Below, in pieces: positions 1-9,211 of a DNA stretch of 64,000 bases (position 1 is the stretch's first letter; each line of letters opens with the position of its first letter). The position numbers were made by a program, and so were the translations under genes. The stretch comes from Prolixibacteraceae bacterium (lineage in GTDB: Bacteria; Bacteroidota; Bacteroidia; Bacteroidales; Prolixibacteraceae): the NCBI GenBank assembly GCA_019856515.1, contig CP082230.1, positions 1,984,001 to 2,048,000 of the forward strand, in the 5' to 3' direction. The notes below the pieces were generated by a model that did no database searches, was not told the DNA's origin, and saw only the letters and a list, made by a program, of their open reading frames with translations.

Positions 1-2
1 CT

Positions 3-848
3 TCAGGACAAGTAATAGGTATAGATGGAAAAACTATAAAAGGTTCAGCTAATGCTAAGAAGAATGCCATTCATGTCGTATCAGCCTTTGCTTCAATGAA
101 TGGTTTATGTATAGGTCAAGTAACCACAGCGAAGAAAAGCAACGAAATAATTGCCATACCTGAGCTACTAGGTCTTATAACCATCAAGGGGATGATTGTT
201 ACTATAGATGCCATGGGATGTCAACTAGATATTGCTAAAAAGATCATCGAGAACCAAGGAGACTATATTCTGCAAGTAAAAGGCAATCAAGAGAAAACAA
301 AAGAAGAGATTGAGATTCAATTCAATACGGATCTTGTTTGCGACTCTAATATGGTCGAAGAATATGGTCATGGAAGGGCCGAAACACGTATTTGTGAGAT
401 AATAAAAGACATTGAAGATATTCCAGTGTTGTCTAAGTGGACTGAAATTAAAAGCCTAATTAGAATCACGACACAGGTATTTGAACCATCAATGCAGAAA
501 GAAAGAGCAGAAGTCCGTTATTATATTTCATCCTTAAATACTACAGCTGAGAAGTTTAATCAATTCATTCGTTCCCATTGGGCAATAGAAAACAATCTAC
601 ATTGGACATTGGATGTCACTTTTAATGAAGACAAACAGCAACGTAAGAAAAATCATGCTGCTGAGAATATGAATATGCTTTGTAAGATGGCTTTAAACAT
701 ATTAAAGTTGGATAAAGACAACAAAAAGTCAATGAAGTGGAAGAAAAATAGAGCTATTTGTATTGATGAATATAGAGAAAAACTAATGTCGCTTATACAC
801 TCTCCTGTAAAGCTTATACCCGAACGGGTATCGTCTTTGCAATTTTAG
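3..848 (+). CDS. ISAs1-family transposase, 5' end outside window
   Basis: The reading frame is open to the left edge of the window, so the first visible ATG at 96 is internal. Residues before it include the GIDGKTIKGS motif that carries the first catalytic Asp of the ISAs1 (H-repeat-associated) DDE transposases. The second Asp is in TIDAMGCQ and the Glu is in SHWAIENNLHW. The protein is complete at its C terminus. I could not identify the right terminal inverted repeat after the stop because the left end, needed for comparison, lies outside the window. It belongs to the same broad family as the element at 17,051-18,270 but is clearly a different element. Its catalytic residues look intact. 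Confidence 0.9.
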   Translation, partial: SGQVIGIDGKTIKGSANAKKNAIHVVSAFASMNGLCIGQVTTAKKSNEIIAIPELLGLITIKGMIVTIDAMGCQLDIAKKIIENQGDYILQVKGNQEKTKEEIEIQFNTDLVCDSNMVEEYGHGRAETRICEIIKDIEDIPVLSKWTEIKSLIRITTQVFEPSMQKERAEVRYYISSLNTTAEKFNQFIRSHWAIENNLHWTLDVTFNEDKQQRKKNHAAENMNMLCKMALNILKLDKDNKKSMKWKKNRAICIDEYREKLMSLIHSPVKLIPERVSSLQF

Positions 849-1108
849 AAGCCCCGATCTAAAGACCAGTGGAATTCAAAGCTACTAATATAAGTTTGAA
901 ACTATTAAGCAATGAATGAGGTTTACTGTTGAGATCATTCAATAATGGGTATATGATCCTTTCCCATACTACTGCTTACAAGGAGGGGTTAAAAGATGCA
1001 ATGACCAATAGAAATTATGACAGTACATGGCAGGTATCATGCAACAATCCAAGGTGAAACGCTATAATATATGACTTTCAATTATTACTATCATAGTGTC
1101 AGTACTTC
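849..1108. other. Non-coding stretch beside the left transposase
   Basis: About 260 bases without a supportable gene. A short open stretch around 942-1054 (reading ...YKEGLKDAMTNRNYDSTWQ) could be the tail of a gene destroyed by insertion of the neighbouring element, but it has no start and I cannot assign it. The right end of the ISAs1-type element must lie somewhere here. Confidence 0.4.
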
Positions 1109-1639
1109 TTAAAAAAAAATTGCTTTATATGCTTTCTGTTCATTTCCATAAATGTCTGCATATTTAATTTCAACGTTTAACACACTCAAGTGTTTCTTAA
1201 TATTGTTAGTTAAAACGACATCAGAAGAAGAATGTATTTCATTATTGGAAAAAGAAAACCAAACAAAATCTTAATTGCTAGAAATTATTGATTCAGATCC
1301 AAAATGAGCTACATGAAAAGACTGATCTTCAATTCCTGACAATAAACACAAGCCATCCATAAATTGATACATATTGAGTAGACTTCCTTCACAATCAATA
1401 AATTTCACAGACTTTATATAAGCGGGACCAAGTCCTTTATTTTTAAAACTAATTTTAATTTCATGACTCGCATCAAAAATTGAAAGCTCTATTTTAGGCT
1501 CTACAAGTTTAATATTATGCGTGTTTTGCTTTTGTGAAACCACAAGCTGAAAGACACTTACAAACAATGCAATTGCTGATATTGTTATTGGTAATATTAT
1601 TATAAATGGGTTCTTAACCAGTAACGTTTCCTTTGACAT
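1109..1639 (-). pseudogene. Membrane-anchored protein interrupted by an in-frame stop
   Basis: The first 122 codons encode a protein with a transmembrane segment at about residues 12-35 (FIIILPITISAIALFVSVF) and a soluble domain (IELSIFDASHEIKISFKNKGLGPAYIK) resembling small exported proteins of unknown function. A TAA at 1271-1273 ends this frame. The same frame then stays open for 53 more codons (beginning DFVWFSFSNNEIHSSSDVV) to a TAA at 1109-1111. The extension has normal amino-acid composition and continues the domain, so the intact ancestor was probably 176 residues. This looks like a nonsense mutation; suppression or a sequencing error cannot be excluded. It is the last gene of the leftward defence run, 40 nt after the metallopeptidase. 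I do not recognise its function. Confidence 0.65.
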
Positions 1640-1679
1640 AGATTATTATTAATAAATGACTTACATCTTGATTTTTTCA

Positions 1680-2384
1680 TCAAACCAACAATTTTTCCAA
1701 TCGATCTTTAGTTGTTCTCCAGTCAGGGTATTGTTTATCCAATAATTTATAAAACTCGGTACTATGGTTCAAGTGAGCCAGGTGACACAATTCGTGAATG
1801 ATGACATACTCAATGCATTTTTTAGGTGCTTTTATGAGTTCAAGATTGAGATGTATCTGACCTCTTTTATCACAACTCCCCCAACGTTTATCCATCCACC
1901 TGTACTTGAGCACAGGTTCCCCAGTGTAAAATTGTTTTGAAAATGGGATACATTCTTCAAACAGTTTCTGAAAATGAGAGTCTGCTTTGTTCTTGTACCA
2001 TTTTTTTAGAAGTTTCTCTATTTTATATTTGTCGGCTTTACTTTTTACAAAGACATTGATATTACCTGCCTGCAGTTTCACTTTTTCTTTATCGGACTCG
2101 AATATTTTCAGTCGATACTGCTTACCTAGATACAAATGAGTTTCTCCACTGATATACTTTCGGGCGGGTGTATATGGATGAAAAGTGAGAAAAAAATCTT
2201 GTTGTTTGATGATCCAGCCCGCTTTACTTATTATTTTCTCCTTTATCTTCTCAATGCTGGTATCCATAGGAGCTATAACTCTTACAGATTTGTCTGGATA
2301 AACTTTAATGCCAAGCGTCTTACGCTTTGCAAATTCCAAAGTGTATTCAATAACTGATGTTCCATATTTAATCTGCTCCTCCAT
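1680..2384 (-). CDS. YgjP-like (DUF45/M48-type) metallopeptidase
   Basis: The C-terminal half has the zinc-binding motif HELCHLAHLNHS followed by the downstream FYKLLDKQYPDW block typical of YgjP/SprT-like metallopeptidases, plus the YRWMDKRWGSC block that precedes it in this family. Length (about 235 residues) is normal. I start it at the ATG at 2384 (MEEQIKYG), which has AGGAATAGGAG just upstream; an in-frame ATG at 2417 would lengthen it by 11 residues. It overlaps the end of the preceding gene, so translation is probably coupled. Genes of this family are often found beside type I restriction subunits in Bacteroidota and other bacteria; the substrate is unknown. Its role here, perhaps processing or control of the restriction complex, is inference. 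Confidence 0.85.
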   Translation of the reverse strand: MEEQIKYGTSVIEYTLEFAKRKTLGIKVYPDKSVRVIAPMDTSIEKIKEKIISKAGWIIKQQDFFLTFHPYTPARKYISGETHLYLGKQYRLKIFESDKEKVKLQAGNINVFVKSKADKYKIEKLLKKWYKNKADSHFQKLFEECIPFSKQFYTGEPVLKYRWMDKRWGSCDKRGQIHLNLELIKAPKKCIEYVIIHELCHLAHLNHSTEFYKLLDKQYPDWRTTKDRLEKLLV

Positions 2385-2841
2385 CTCTCCTATTCCTTTT
2401 AAAGAATTCATCCCCATTAACTATGTAATAACTCACCTTGCCATATTCAATTTTGATTTCCTCTTTCCATAAATCACGAATAATTGAATTTTTATGATTG
2501 TACCAATTATTCATTCCCGCCTGCCAACTGAGCCATATTTTTTCATCAATCCTATTACGATCGTGCCAAAAATATTCTTCTGCACACAAATTAAAGAAAT
2601 CAATAATCACTGCCTTATCTATCTTTGCTAAATCATTTATTGAATTGGCTCCTTTATTCGACTCAACAATTTGACTCAATCGATTATTTAATTTATCATA
2701 TCTTTTATTAAACTCTGAGAAAAGCTCTTTCATCATTTTATCATCCTCTCGTTTTTTTGCTGATCGTGAAAACGATATCGTTGCAATTAAGCCAAAGGCT
2801 CCTAATATTAAGGATGGCAGAAGTGATATTAATTTATCCAT
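2368..2841 (-). CDS. Small N-terminally anchored membrane protein of the hsd locus
   Basis: 157 residues. The N terminus (LPSLILGAFGLIATISFSRS, about residues 8-27) is a single membrane-spanning segment. The rest is charged and helical, with a FFNLCAEEYFWHDR stretch. Proteins with a TM followed by a helical domain rich in Trp and Tyr are common as hypothetical genes in defence islands, but I cannot name a family. It starts 2 nt after the hsdR stop and overlaps the metallopeptidase gene, so it is co-transcribed with the restriction operon. Function unknown. Confidence 0.75.
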   Translation of the reverse strand: MDKLISLLPSLILGAFGLIATISFSRSAKKREDDKMMKELFSEFNKRYDKLNNRLSQIVESNKGANSINDLAKIDKAVIIDFFNLCAEEYFWHDRNRIDEKIWLSWQAGMNNWYNHKNSIIRDLWKEEIKIEYGKVSYYIVNGDEFFKRNRRDGGAD

Positions 2842-2843
2842 GA

Positions 2844-5800
2844 CTATTTGTATTTAAGGATTGCAATCTTCATACATTCTTCGATAAGATTGTCTATTTT
2901 ATCCCAGTTGGTATCTAAATCATATTTTTGGAATAGATCATAAATGGCATCACCCAATTCAATATTTATTTTTCCTGTCACATCATTGTTTCTGTGCCAA
3001 TCGACGATCTTTTTCTTATCTAAATAAATGTATTCTTTAACGGTATTATCTATTACCAAACTCACCTCAATATGAAAAGGTGTCTTGAGTAAATCTACAT
3101 CTTCGAAAATAGTTTTACTGAAGTTATAGAATGCCAAAGCCACTTCGTTATTAATCAATTGGGCAGGGGCATCATCAGAACGCCCTTTAAAGAACTTGTC
3201 TTCAAAGGCTTTGGCTTTATTTAAATAATCAGCTTCACTCATGCGTTTGTGATGATACTCTTCTATGGTATCTTTAATAAGATCTGCCAATTTTCGATAA
3301 TAAACAGGGTCTTCCTGCATTTTCACATTTATAGCCTTAATTGTACGACTGGCAATGTGATCGGCTTGTGCTGCTTTTCCCACCAATTTTCCAACCTCAG
3401 ATTCACGCTCGTCTTTATCGAAGATATTTACCAATTCGGTAATCTTCATGATCTCGCCTTCGGTAGAAATATGTTTATTAATGAGCTTCTGAATTTGAGG
3501 CTCAAACTCTCTATACGACATCTCGTCGTTGTAACGTCTTTTGACATCCACACGGAGTTTAAGGAAAAACTTAGCATCACTTTTAAAGTTCTCAATTTTT
3601 GCCGCAGCCGTATTCGTCATAAAATCAACAGAAGACAATGCTATTTTTAACATTCTTGAAAAAGTGCTTAACTTCTCATAGAATTTGTTTCTGATATCTT
3701 CCGGAGACAGAAATTCTTCATAAGCTGTGGCTTCAAAATTTTTGTCTTTTAAAGTTTTGAATATATCCCATAATTCCGAATGAGATTGCGGTAGCTTTTT
3801 TAACTCTTCATTCAAATTGGTCATCGAGCCTTCAAGGTCACCCTCTTCAAAACCTTCTAGTCCCGAATAGGTACTTAGTGCGCCATCTAAATTCTCCAGA
3901 TTTCCATAGTAGTCGATAATGTAACCATAGTCTTTACCCGGAAAAACACGATTAACTCTAGCAACAGCCTGTAAAAGGGTATGCTCTTTTAGTGATTTAC
4001 ACAAATAAAGAACTGTATTACAGGGCGCATCGAAGCCTGTGAGAAGTTTTGCAACCACAATGATAATTTCAGGATCCTCCCGATTTTTGAATTGATTGAT
4101 AATGCTTTTTTCATACTTCCTGATATCACCATACTTATCGATCATGGCTTTAAAATAAGCATCTTCACGTTCCTTTTCTTCGTTCACATTATAGAACCCA
4201 TCTGTGGTTCCTTTACGTTGATCAGACTGCGTCACAACAACTTCAGAAGTTACTTTCCCTATCTCATCCAAATAATGCTTGTAAAGCAAAGCGGTTTTAA
4301 TAGAAGGTGCCACCAGCTGTGCTTTTGGCTTATATGCATCGTTATTTGTTTGGAAGAAATCGGTATAATGCTCGCTAATATCCCATGACCTGGCATAAAC
4401 TATCTGATCTGCTTTATTGAGCTCATTTATGGTATTAAATTTCTTCTTTAAAGCAATCTTCCCGTAATCACTTAATGGTTCAGATACTTTATCGAAGAAT
4501 CGATTAATTGGCTCTGAATTTAGAGTAATCAGATTATGTCGCCCTTCGTACAAAAGAGGGACAACTGCACCATCTTCAACAGCATCGTTTACCGTATATG
4601 CCTTGCCTATGTAGCCACCAAATTTGTTAGCAGTACTCTTTTCCTTTTTCATTAAAGGCGTACCTGTAAAGGCTATAAAACACGCATTTTGAAATACTCG
4701 CTGCATACTCACATTAAAAGAGCCATATTGCGTTCTGTGCCCCTCATCGATCAGCACAAAGATGTCGGGAGACATAAATGGCTTTTTACATTGCTTAACA
4801 GCAGCTTCGAACTTATTGATGATGGTGGTAATGATAGCATCACCACTGTCATTTATTAAGTCTACTAGGTGAGATCCCGTTTTTGCTTGATTCACTTCTT
4901 TCTGACACTTCTTAAATGTATCTGAAATCTGATCATCCAAATCTATCCGGTCGGTTACCAATATGATTTTGGGGTTACTGATCTCACTGCTTGATGCAAT
5001 CATTTGAGCCAGCATTACCATAGTGAGTGATTTACCACTTCCTTGAGTGTGCCAAATAACTCCGCCCCTTCGCTTACCTGTATTGTCAAAATCGCTCACC
5101 CTTTTTAGCGTTTCGTTTACCGCAAAATATTGCTGGTAACGAGCCACTTTCTTAGTGCCATCATCGTACAAGGTGTAATTTCGAATAAAATCGACAATAC
5201 GCTTAGGTTGACACAAGCTATAGAGCAATTCGTCCTGTTTGGTAAGCGGTCTTTCCTCTTGCTCCAAAGTATCGAAATAATTTTTGACGTACTTAAATCG
5301 ATCAGAAAACAGATCTGTTTTATTATTTTCGGAGAGTGGCTTATTTTTAAGTTCTTTCAGAGAAGTCCAATAATCCTCTTCTGCTTTTTTGTTGGTGAAT
5401 TGTTCTTTCCATTTTGCCCAAAATTCTTTACTGGTACCTGTTGTGGCATAACTACCATCATTGGTGGCTAAACTCAATAATAAGTTTGAATACACATATA
5501 AAGAACGAATCCCGTCCTTACTAAAATTCCTTATATGTTGCTCAACAGCCAGGTCTGTTGGTGACTTGGTGCCACTTAATGATGGGCTTTTACATTCGAT
5601 AATAACGGTGGGGATGCCATTTATAAAGAGCAATACATCGGGTCGGTAATGATCGGTACGAGCAGTACGCAACACAGAGAACTCCTCGGTGACATGAAAG
5701 CTATTGTTTTCAGGATTTTTCCAGTCTATGTAATGCAGGGTATGACTTTTTTTATCACCACCGATGCTTTGCTCAAAAGCTTTCCCCAATGTAATCTGGT

Positions 5801-6095
5801 CGTATAATGCAGCATTTGCATTGATGAAACCATTTTGAATTGGAAGATCTTTGATTGCCAAAATTGCAGCGCTAATATTAGCATCAGAAAATTCATACTC
5901 TTTTCCTTTACGGTAAATACTATTAATTTTCTTTAACTGAGTTCGCAAAACATTCTCAAACAATACCGCAGAGGCTTTACCTCCCCGCCACTTAACCGCC
6001 TGTGTAGGCGTTACATATTGATACCCCATATTTATGAGCAGTTGAATTGCTGGTAATTGAGAAATGTGATCTTCTAAAAATGATGGTGTACCCAT
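2844..6095 (-). CDS. hsdR: Type I restriction enzyme R subunit
   Basis: 1083 residues, normal for HsdR. The N-terminal nuclease domain shows the PD-(D/E)xK core with Asp153 (RPDVLLF) and Glu167-x-Lys169 (IIECKSP). The SF2 translocase follows: Walker A HTQGSGKSLTMV (Lys355), a DEAH-like LIDEGHRTQYG motif near residue 452, FTGTPLM motif III, and VAKLLTGFDAP plus ARVNRVFPGK in the second RecA domain. The C terminus is a helical domain that would dock on the methyltransferase core. It would translocate and cut unmodified DNA as an HsdR2M2S1 complex. It starts 6 nt after the hsdS stop. No inactivating change is visible. Confidence 0.96.
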   Translation of the reverse strand: MGTPSFLEDHISQLPAIQLLINMGYQYVTPTQAVKWRGGKASAVLFENVLRTQLKKINSIYRKGKEYEFSDANISAAILAIKDLPIQNGFINANAALYDQITLGKAFEQSIGGDKKSHTLHYIDWKNPENNSFHVTEEFSVLRTARTDHYRPDVLLFINGIPTVIIECKSPSLSGTKSPTDLAVEQHIRNFSKDGIRSLYVYSNLLLSLATNDGSYATTGTSKEFWAKWKEQFTNKKAEEDYWTSLKELKNKPLSENNKTDLFSDRFKYVKNYFDTLEQEERPLTKQDELLYSLCQPKRIVDFIRNYTLYDDGTKKVARYQQYFAVNETLKRVSDFDNTGKRRGGVIWHTQGSGKSLTMVMLAQMIASSSEISNPKIILVTDRIDLDDQISDTFKKCQKEVNQAKTGSHLVDLINDSGDAIITTIINKFEAAVKQCKKPFMSPDIFVLIDEGHRTQYGSFNVSMQRVFQNACFIAFTGTPLMKKEKSTANKFGGYIGKAYTVNDAVEDGAVVPLLYEGRHNLITLNSEPINRFFDKVSEPLSDYGKIALKKKFNTINELNKADQIVYARSWDISEHYTDFFQTNNDAYKPKAQLVAPSIKTALLYKHYLDEIGKVTSEVVVTQSDQRKGTTDGFYNVNEEKEREDAYFKAMIDKYGDIRKYEKSIINQFKNREDPEIIIVVAKLLTGFDAPCNTVLYLCKSLKEHTLLQAVARVNRVFPGKDYGYIIDYYGNLENLDGALSTYSGLEGFEEGDLEGSMTNLNEELKKLPQSHSELWDIFKTLKDKNFEATAYEEFLSPEDIRNKFYEKLSTFSRMLKIALSSVDFMTNTAAAKIENFKSDAKFFLKLRVDVKRRYNDEMSYREFEPQIQKLINKHISTEGEIMKITELVNIFDKDERESEVGKLVGKAAQADHIASRTIKAINVKMQEDPVYYRKLADLIKDTIEEYHHKRMSEADYLNKAKAFEDKFFKGRSDDAPAQLINNEVALAFYNFSKTIFEDVDLLKTPFHIEVSLVIDNTVKEYIYLDKKKIVDWHRNNDVTGKINIELGDAIYDLFQKYDLDTNWDKIDNLIEECMKIAILKYK

Positions 6096-6101
6096 ATATT
6101 A

Positions 6102-7367
6102 TTAATTTACCCTTTTCTGACCCGTTAATAATTGTTGCATCAGACCTTTTTTCTGTGTCTGTAATTGAGATAAGTATGATTCATGTATTTGTATCTCCTC
6201 ATCAGCAGCAGCTATGACTTTAGCTATAGCTTGTTGTTCCATATATGGAGGAATCTTTACTTCTAATTTTGGAAAGTCTGTTTTACTCATCACCCTATTT
6301 CGACCCGCTCCACCTGGTGAAATCAAATTAAGCAAATATTTAAAACGTGGTTGCAAAACAAAGTATCTAAAAAAATGAGGGAATGCTTTTCCTTCATTAA
6401 ATGTAAATGTTGGGAAACGATGTGAAACCAATCCACCTTCATCCTGTTTATCAACGATAGCGATGGCTTGCTCCCAAGCAAAAGTAATATTGACAATTAA
6501 ATCATACTCTTTTACTTCATACAATGTATCCATTGCTATAGAATCAGGATCAAAATTTTCTTTATGAAAAACACCTTTACCATGACTTCTCAAACCTAGA
6601 GCTAGATAATTAAAGCTCGGTTTATCAACTGGTCTTAAAGTAGCTGAAATATAACTACCTAGAGGACAACTTTCCCATTCCCCACTAAAACCAGGCAAAC
6701 GTGACTTACCAATTAGTAATTGCTGCATTAATCCTTTTTTCCGAAGCTTTAGTTGCCCAATAAGGTTTTGAATATGCTCAATGGCTTTGTCCCATACAGA
6801 AAGGATTTCTGCTATTTTTTGTTGTTCAGCGAGAGGGGGTAGAGGGATTTTAATACCAGTAAAGCTTTCTTTTGAGATATTTTTCATACTATTACTTGTT
6901 CCAGTTGCCCTGTTCTTAATCTGAAATCTGTAATATTGGGAATTCAATAGAAAATTAAACCACCTAGCATTGACAATTTTATTATTTAACTCTGTTAGCC
7001 ACAAACGATCCGGGATAAACAGATCCTGTTCTGTTTTAGCCACATATGCACATGCACCTACCAAATCTGGGGTATTCATCCGGCTAATAAGTAACGAATC
7101 TTTTTTAGGATTTAATCTTGCTCTTATTAACTCTTGAACTGAAATAATTGCTTTGTTTTGGTCAGGAATAAATATTCCATTATAAACAGAACTAGTTTTA
7201 AGAATACCTTTTTCATTATTCAATTTTGTTCTATCTGTAGAATTAACACTTACACCAGATTTTATTGAAGCTACTATATTTGAGATTCGTGTTATTTCCC
7301 ACACTTCAGGAATCCAACCTATCTTAGTTTTTTTATAGCCTGTTTTATTTTCGTTATATATTGTCAT
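6102..7367 (-). CDS. hsdS: Type I restriction-modification specificity subunit
   Basis: 421 residues with the usual duplicated layout of two target-recognition domains. The conserved helical spacers are visible as PLPPLAEQQKIAEILS...KKGLMQQLL at about residues 175-220 and PPYMEQQAIAKVI...KKGLMQQLLTG at the C terminus. The two spacers are similar to each other, as expected. HsdS directs HsdM and HsdR to a bipartite DNA site; the site cannot be read from sequence. It lies 19 nt downstream of the nucleotidyltransferase gene and 6 nt upstream of hsdR, and is unusually far from hsdM (about 5.5 kb) because other defence genes intervene. Confidence 0.94.
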   Translation of the reverse strand: MTIYNENKTGYKKTKIGWIPEVWEITRISNIVASIKSGVSVNSTDRTKLNNEKGILKTSSVYNGIFIPDQNKAIISVQELIRARLNPKKDSLLISRMNTPDLVGACAYVAKTEQDLFIPDRLWLTELNNKIVNARWFNFLLNSQYYRFQIKNRATGTSNSMKNISKESFTGIKIPLPPLAEQQKIAEILSVWDKAIEHIQNLIGQLKLRKKGLMQQLLIGKSRLPGFSGEWESCPLGSYISATLRPVDKPSFNYLALGLRSHGKGVFHKENFDPDSIAMDTLYEVKEYDLIVNITFAWEQAIAIVDKQDEGGLVSHRFPTFTFNEGKAFPHFFRYFVLQPRFKYLLNLISPGGAGRNRVMSKTDFPKLEVKIPPYMEQQAIAKVIAAADEEIQIHESYLSQLQTQKKGLMQQLLTGQKRVN

Positions 7368-7386
7368 TTATTTCTCTTTTCCTTGA

Positions 7387-8148
7387 TTATAGTTCAAAGA
7401 ACTCTTTAAATTGCCCAATCACTTTATCTGGAGAAATTGTAATCCCCATACTCTTAAACATTTCCTTGCCAGGTGGTTCTTTAGCCATAATTTCAAGACA
7501 GCTTTTCAAATTCTCATTGATTACATCTGGAATTTCTATTTTTTCACCAGGAACAAGAAGTAGTGTCAGACGTAGCATATCCGCCTTGTGTTTTTTAATT
7601 TGCTTGGAACAATCTATCTCCCCTTCAAGTGACCTTTGGGTGTAATCAAGTAAAGCCTGAGCCTTTAGGCAAATAAGGGCAATGGTATTGGCAATATTTA
7701 CCTCATCCTTCACTTCGCTATTATCAAGAGTGAACTTGTAATATTTCTCATCCATTAAAATGGCAGACAGGCTGGAAAGTTCAGCATCGGTTGGTATGGG
7801 AGTAAGATGAGATTCTTCATCCAAATCCAATAAGTCAGGATTCTTAGCAAACAGTTCTATCTGATAAGGAAACTCCTTATTTTCAGGCTTTATGAACCTG
7901 TAATAATTATGGTCACCCTCCCCTTTTTCGCGCTGCTCATAATTCCCTTTCTTTATAAATTCCCAAAACTGAACTACAAATTCTTTACTTAAAGCCTCGA
8001 CAATTAAGATGATATCGATATCCTTAGTTACCCTAGGTGAGAATCCTGCCTCCTTAATAAGAATATCGCAAGCCGTCCCCCCAATGATGATATAGTTATC
8101 CGTAAAATATTTAAAAAACTCTTTAAATATATCTATTCCTCTTACCAT
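7387..8148 (-). CDS. AbiEii-like nucleotidyltransferase (candidate toxin)
   Basis: 253 residues. The N terminus has the minimal nucleotidyltransferase signature: Gly23-Gly24 in IIIGGTACD, followed by the metal-binding Asp43-x-Asp45 in VTKDIDIIL. This arrangement is typical of AbiEii/AbiGii-type nucleotidyltransferases, which act as toxins in type IV toxin-antitoxin or abortive-infection pairs. The C-terminal part is helical and unassigned. Its start overlaps the end of the upstream gene by 7 nt, as in toxin-antitoxin pairs, and hsdS follows after 19 nt. The toxin role is inferred from family and gene order; it could instead be a housekeeping-like nucleotidyltransferase. Confidence 0.75.
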   Translation of the reverse strand: MVRGIDIFKEFFKYFTDNYIIIGGTACDILIKEAGFSPRVTKDIDIILIVEALSKEFVVQFWEFIKKGNYEQREKGEGDHNYYRFIKPENKEFPYQIELFAKNPDLLDLDEESHLTPIPTDAELSSLSAILMDEKYYKFTLDNSEVKDEVNIANTIALICLKAQALLDYTQRSLEGEIDCSKQIKKHKADMLRLTLLLVPGEKIEIPDVINENLKSCLEIMAKEPPGKEMFKSMGITISPDKVIGQFKEFFEL

Positions 8149-9149
8149 AAGTATTTCTCTTCAATTTGTTCTAATGCCATTTCAATACGTTCGTCACTAT
8201 CCCCCATAAAACTGATAAACAACGAAAGTGGATCGACAATCTTAGGATACCTGTTAAAAATCTCAGCAAGTGTTAAGGGGTTGTATTTCCAAACCTCCAA
8301 ACAATATCGCCCTTCGTATTTATTCTCATTTACCAATTTATTACTCTTTTGCAAAGCATAATAAGCATTCTTCTCAATGGCAAAAAACAACTGTCTTGAA
8401 GGATTCATATCTGAATATTCAGTAAGAGCAGACTCATTGCTCCTCAAAAGTTGTGTGTCATGTGGAATCTCATCAACAAAAACTCTCTTAAGAACAGGAT
8501 CACGGTAGAATCCATTCTCTTTCAGTTTTTTCCATAAATCAATCCTATCATATACAAAACTAATTCTCTTCTCTTTAAGCCCCTGAACTTCGATCAAGTC
8601 AAGTTGTTTAAGATTTTCAACAGCTTTGGTTATCGCCATTGACGAGTAAACCAGTTTCTCAGCAATTTCTTTAAAAGAAAGATTTTTTATCGCCTCTGCT
8701 TCGTCTCTATTTAAGATATGATATAAAACAATCAACTGAGCTGAAGGTGTAAGCGTCTCTTTGTTTTGTTTTTTATAAGGAGCAAAAGACTCTCGAAGAT
8801 CCATCATTAAGTCAGGAATAAAGAGTTGTTTGCCAGGTACAATGAAATTGATTCTTTTATCGATTAATCGTAAGCGATTATATGAAGCTAATTGAGCTAA
8901 TACGAGTACAACAGGCATACTGAACGCCTCTCTCAAAAGCTCAATATGTTTATCTGTTTGTGAAATCTTAAAATCATCAACATTCTTATTTTCAAGCAAT
9001 ATAACATGCTGATTCAACAAGGTCGTTTCATATATATTATAAGCATGATATATATAAAGCGGCATAACCTTCAACTGATTCTTAGGGAGCCTTTCTATAC
9101 CTATTGGCTCTCCCAATATTTCCTTCAAATACGTCTTCAGATATTCCAT
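8142..9149 (-). CDS. Winged-helix protein paired with the nucleotidyltransferase (candidate antitoxin/regulator)
   Basis: 335 residues. The middle (about residues 135-200) looks like a MarR-type winged helix: SAQLIVLYHILN...LSFKEIAEKLVYSSMAITKAVENLKQLDLIEVQG. The N-terminal part (KNQLKVMPLYIYHAY...NYNRLRLIDKRINFIVPGKQL) is unassigned, and the C terminus is helical. AbiEi antitoxins also carry an N-terminal winged helix, but here the helix is central, so this is not a standard AbiEi. The 7-nt overlap with the downstream nucleotidyltransferase implies coupled translation. An antitoxin that represses its own promoter is the most economical reading, but I infer it from context only. Confidence 0.65.
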   Translation of the reverse strand: MEYLKTYLKEILGEPIGIERLPKNQLKVMPLYIYHAYNIYETTLLNQHVILLENKNVDDFKISQTDKHIELLREAFSMPVVLVLAQLASYNRLRLIDKRINFIVPGKQLFIPDLMMDLRESFAPYKKQNKETLTPSAQLIVLYHILNRDEAEAIKNLSFKEIAEKLVYSSMAITKAVENLKQLDLIEVQGLKEKRISFVYDRIDLWKKLKENGFYRDPVLKRVFVDEIPHDTQLLRSNESALTEYSDMNPSRQLFFAIEKNAYYALQKSNKLVNENKYEGRYCLEVWKYNPLTLAEIFNRYPKIVDPLSLFISFMGDSDERIEMALEQIEEKYLW

Positions 9150-9171
9150 ATCAGATAATTAAACTTGAAAC

Positions 9172-9202
9172 TGCACAATAAACCCACTCAGTTTATTATG
9201 CA
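9172..9202. repeat. Hairpin downstream of the metallophosphoesterase gene
   Basis: TGCACAATAAAC and GTTTATTATGCA form a 12-base stem with one mismatch around a 7-base loop. It lies between the metallophosphoesterase stop and the next start. There is no U-tract, so it is not a standard terminator. Confidence 0.55.
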
Positions 9203-9211
9203 ATTATAGGT

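Noticed and set aside
819-832. TACCCG-AA-CGGGTA hairpin at the end of the left transposase gene
   Set aside because: It is short and lies within the coding sequence, so I do not call it a terminator.
3249-3650. Rightward reading frames inside hsdR (also 4092-4388, 5130-5649)
   Set aside because: They are antisense shadows of a well-supported gene, with no domains and unlikely composition.
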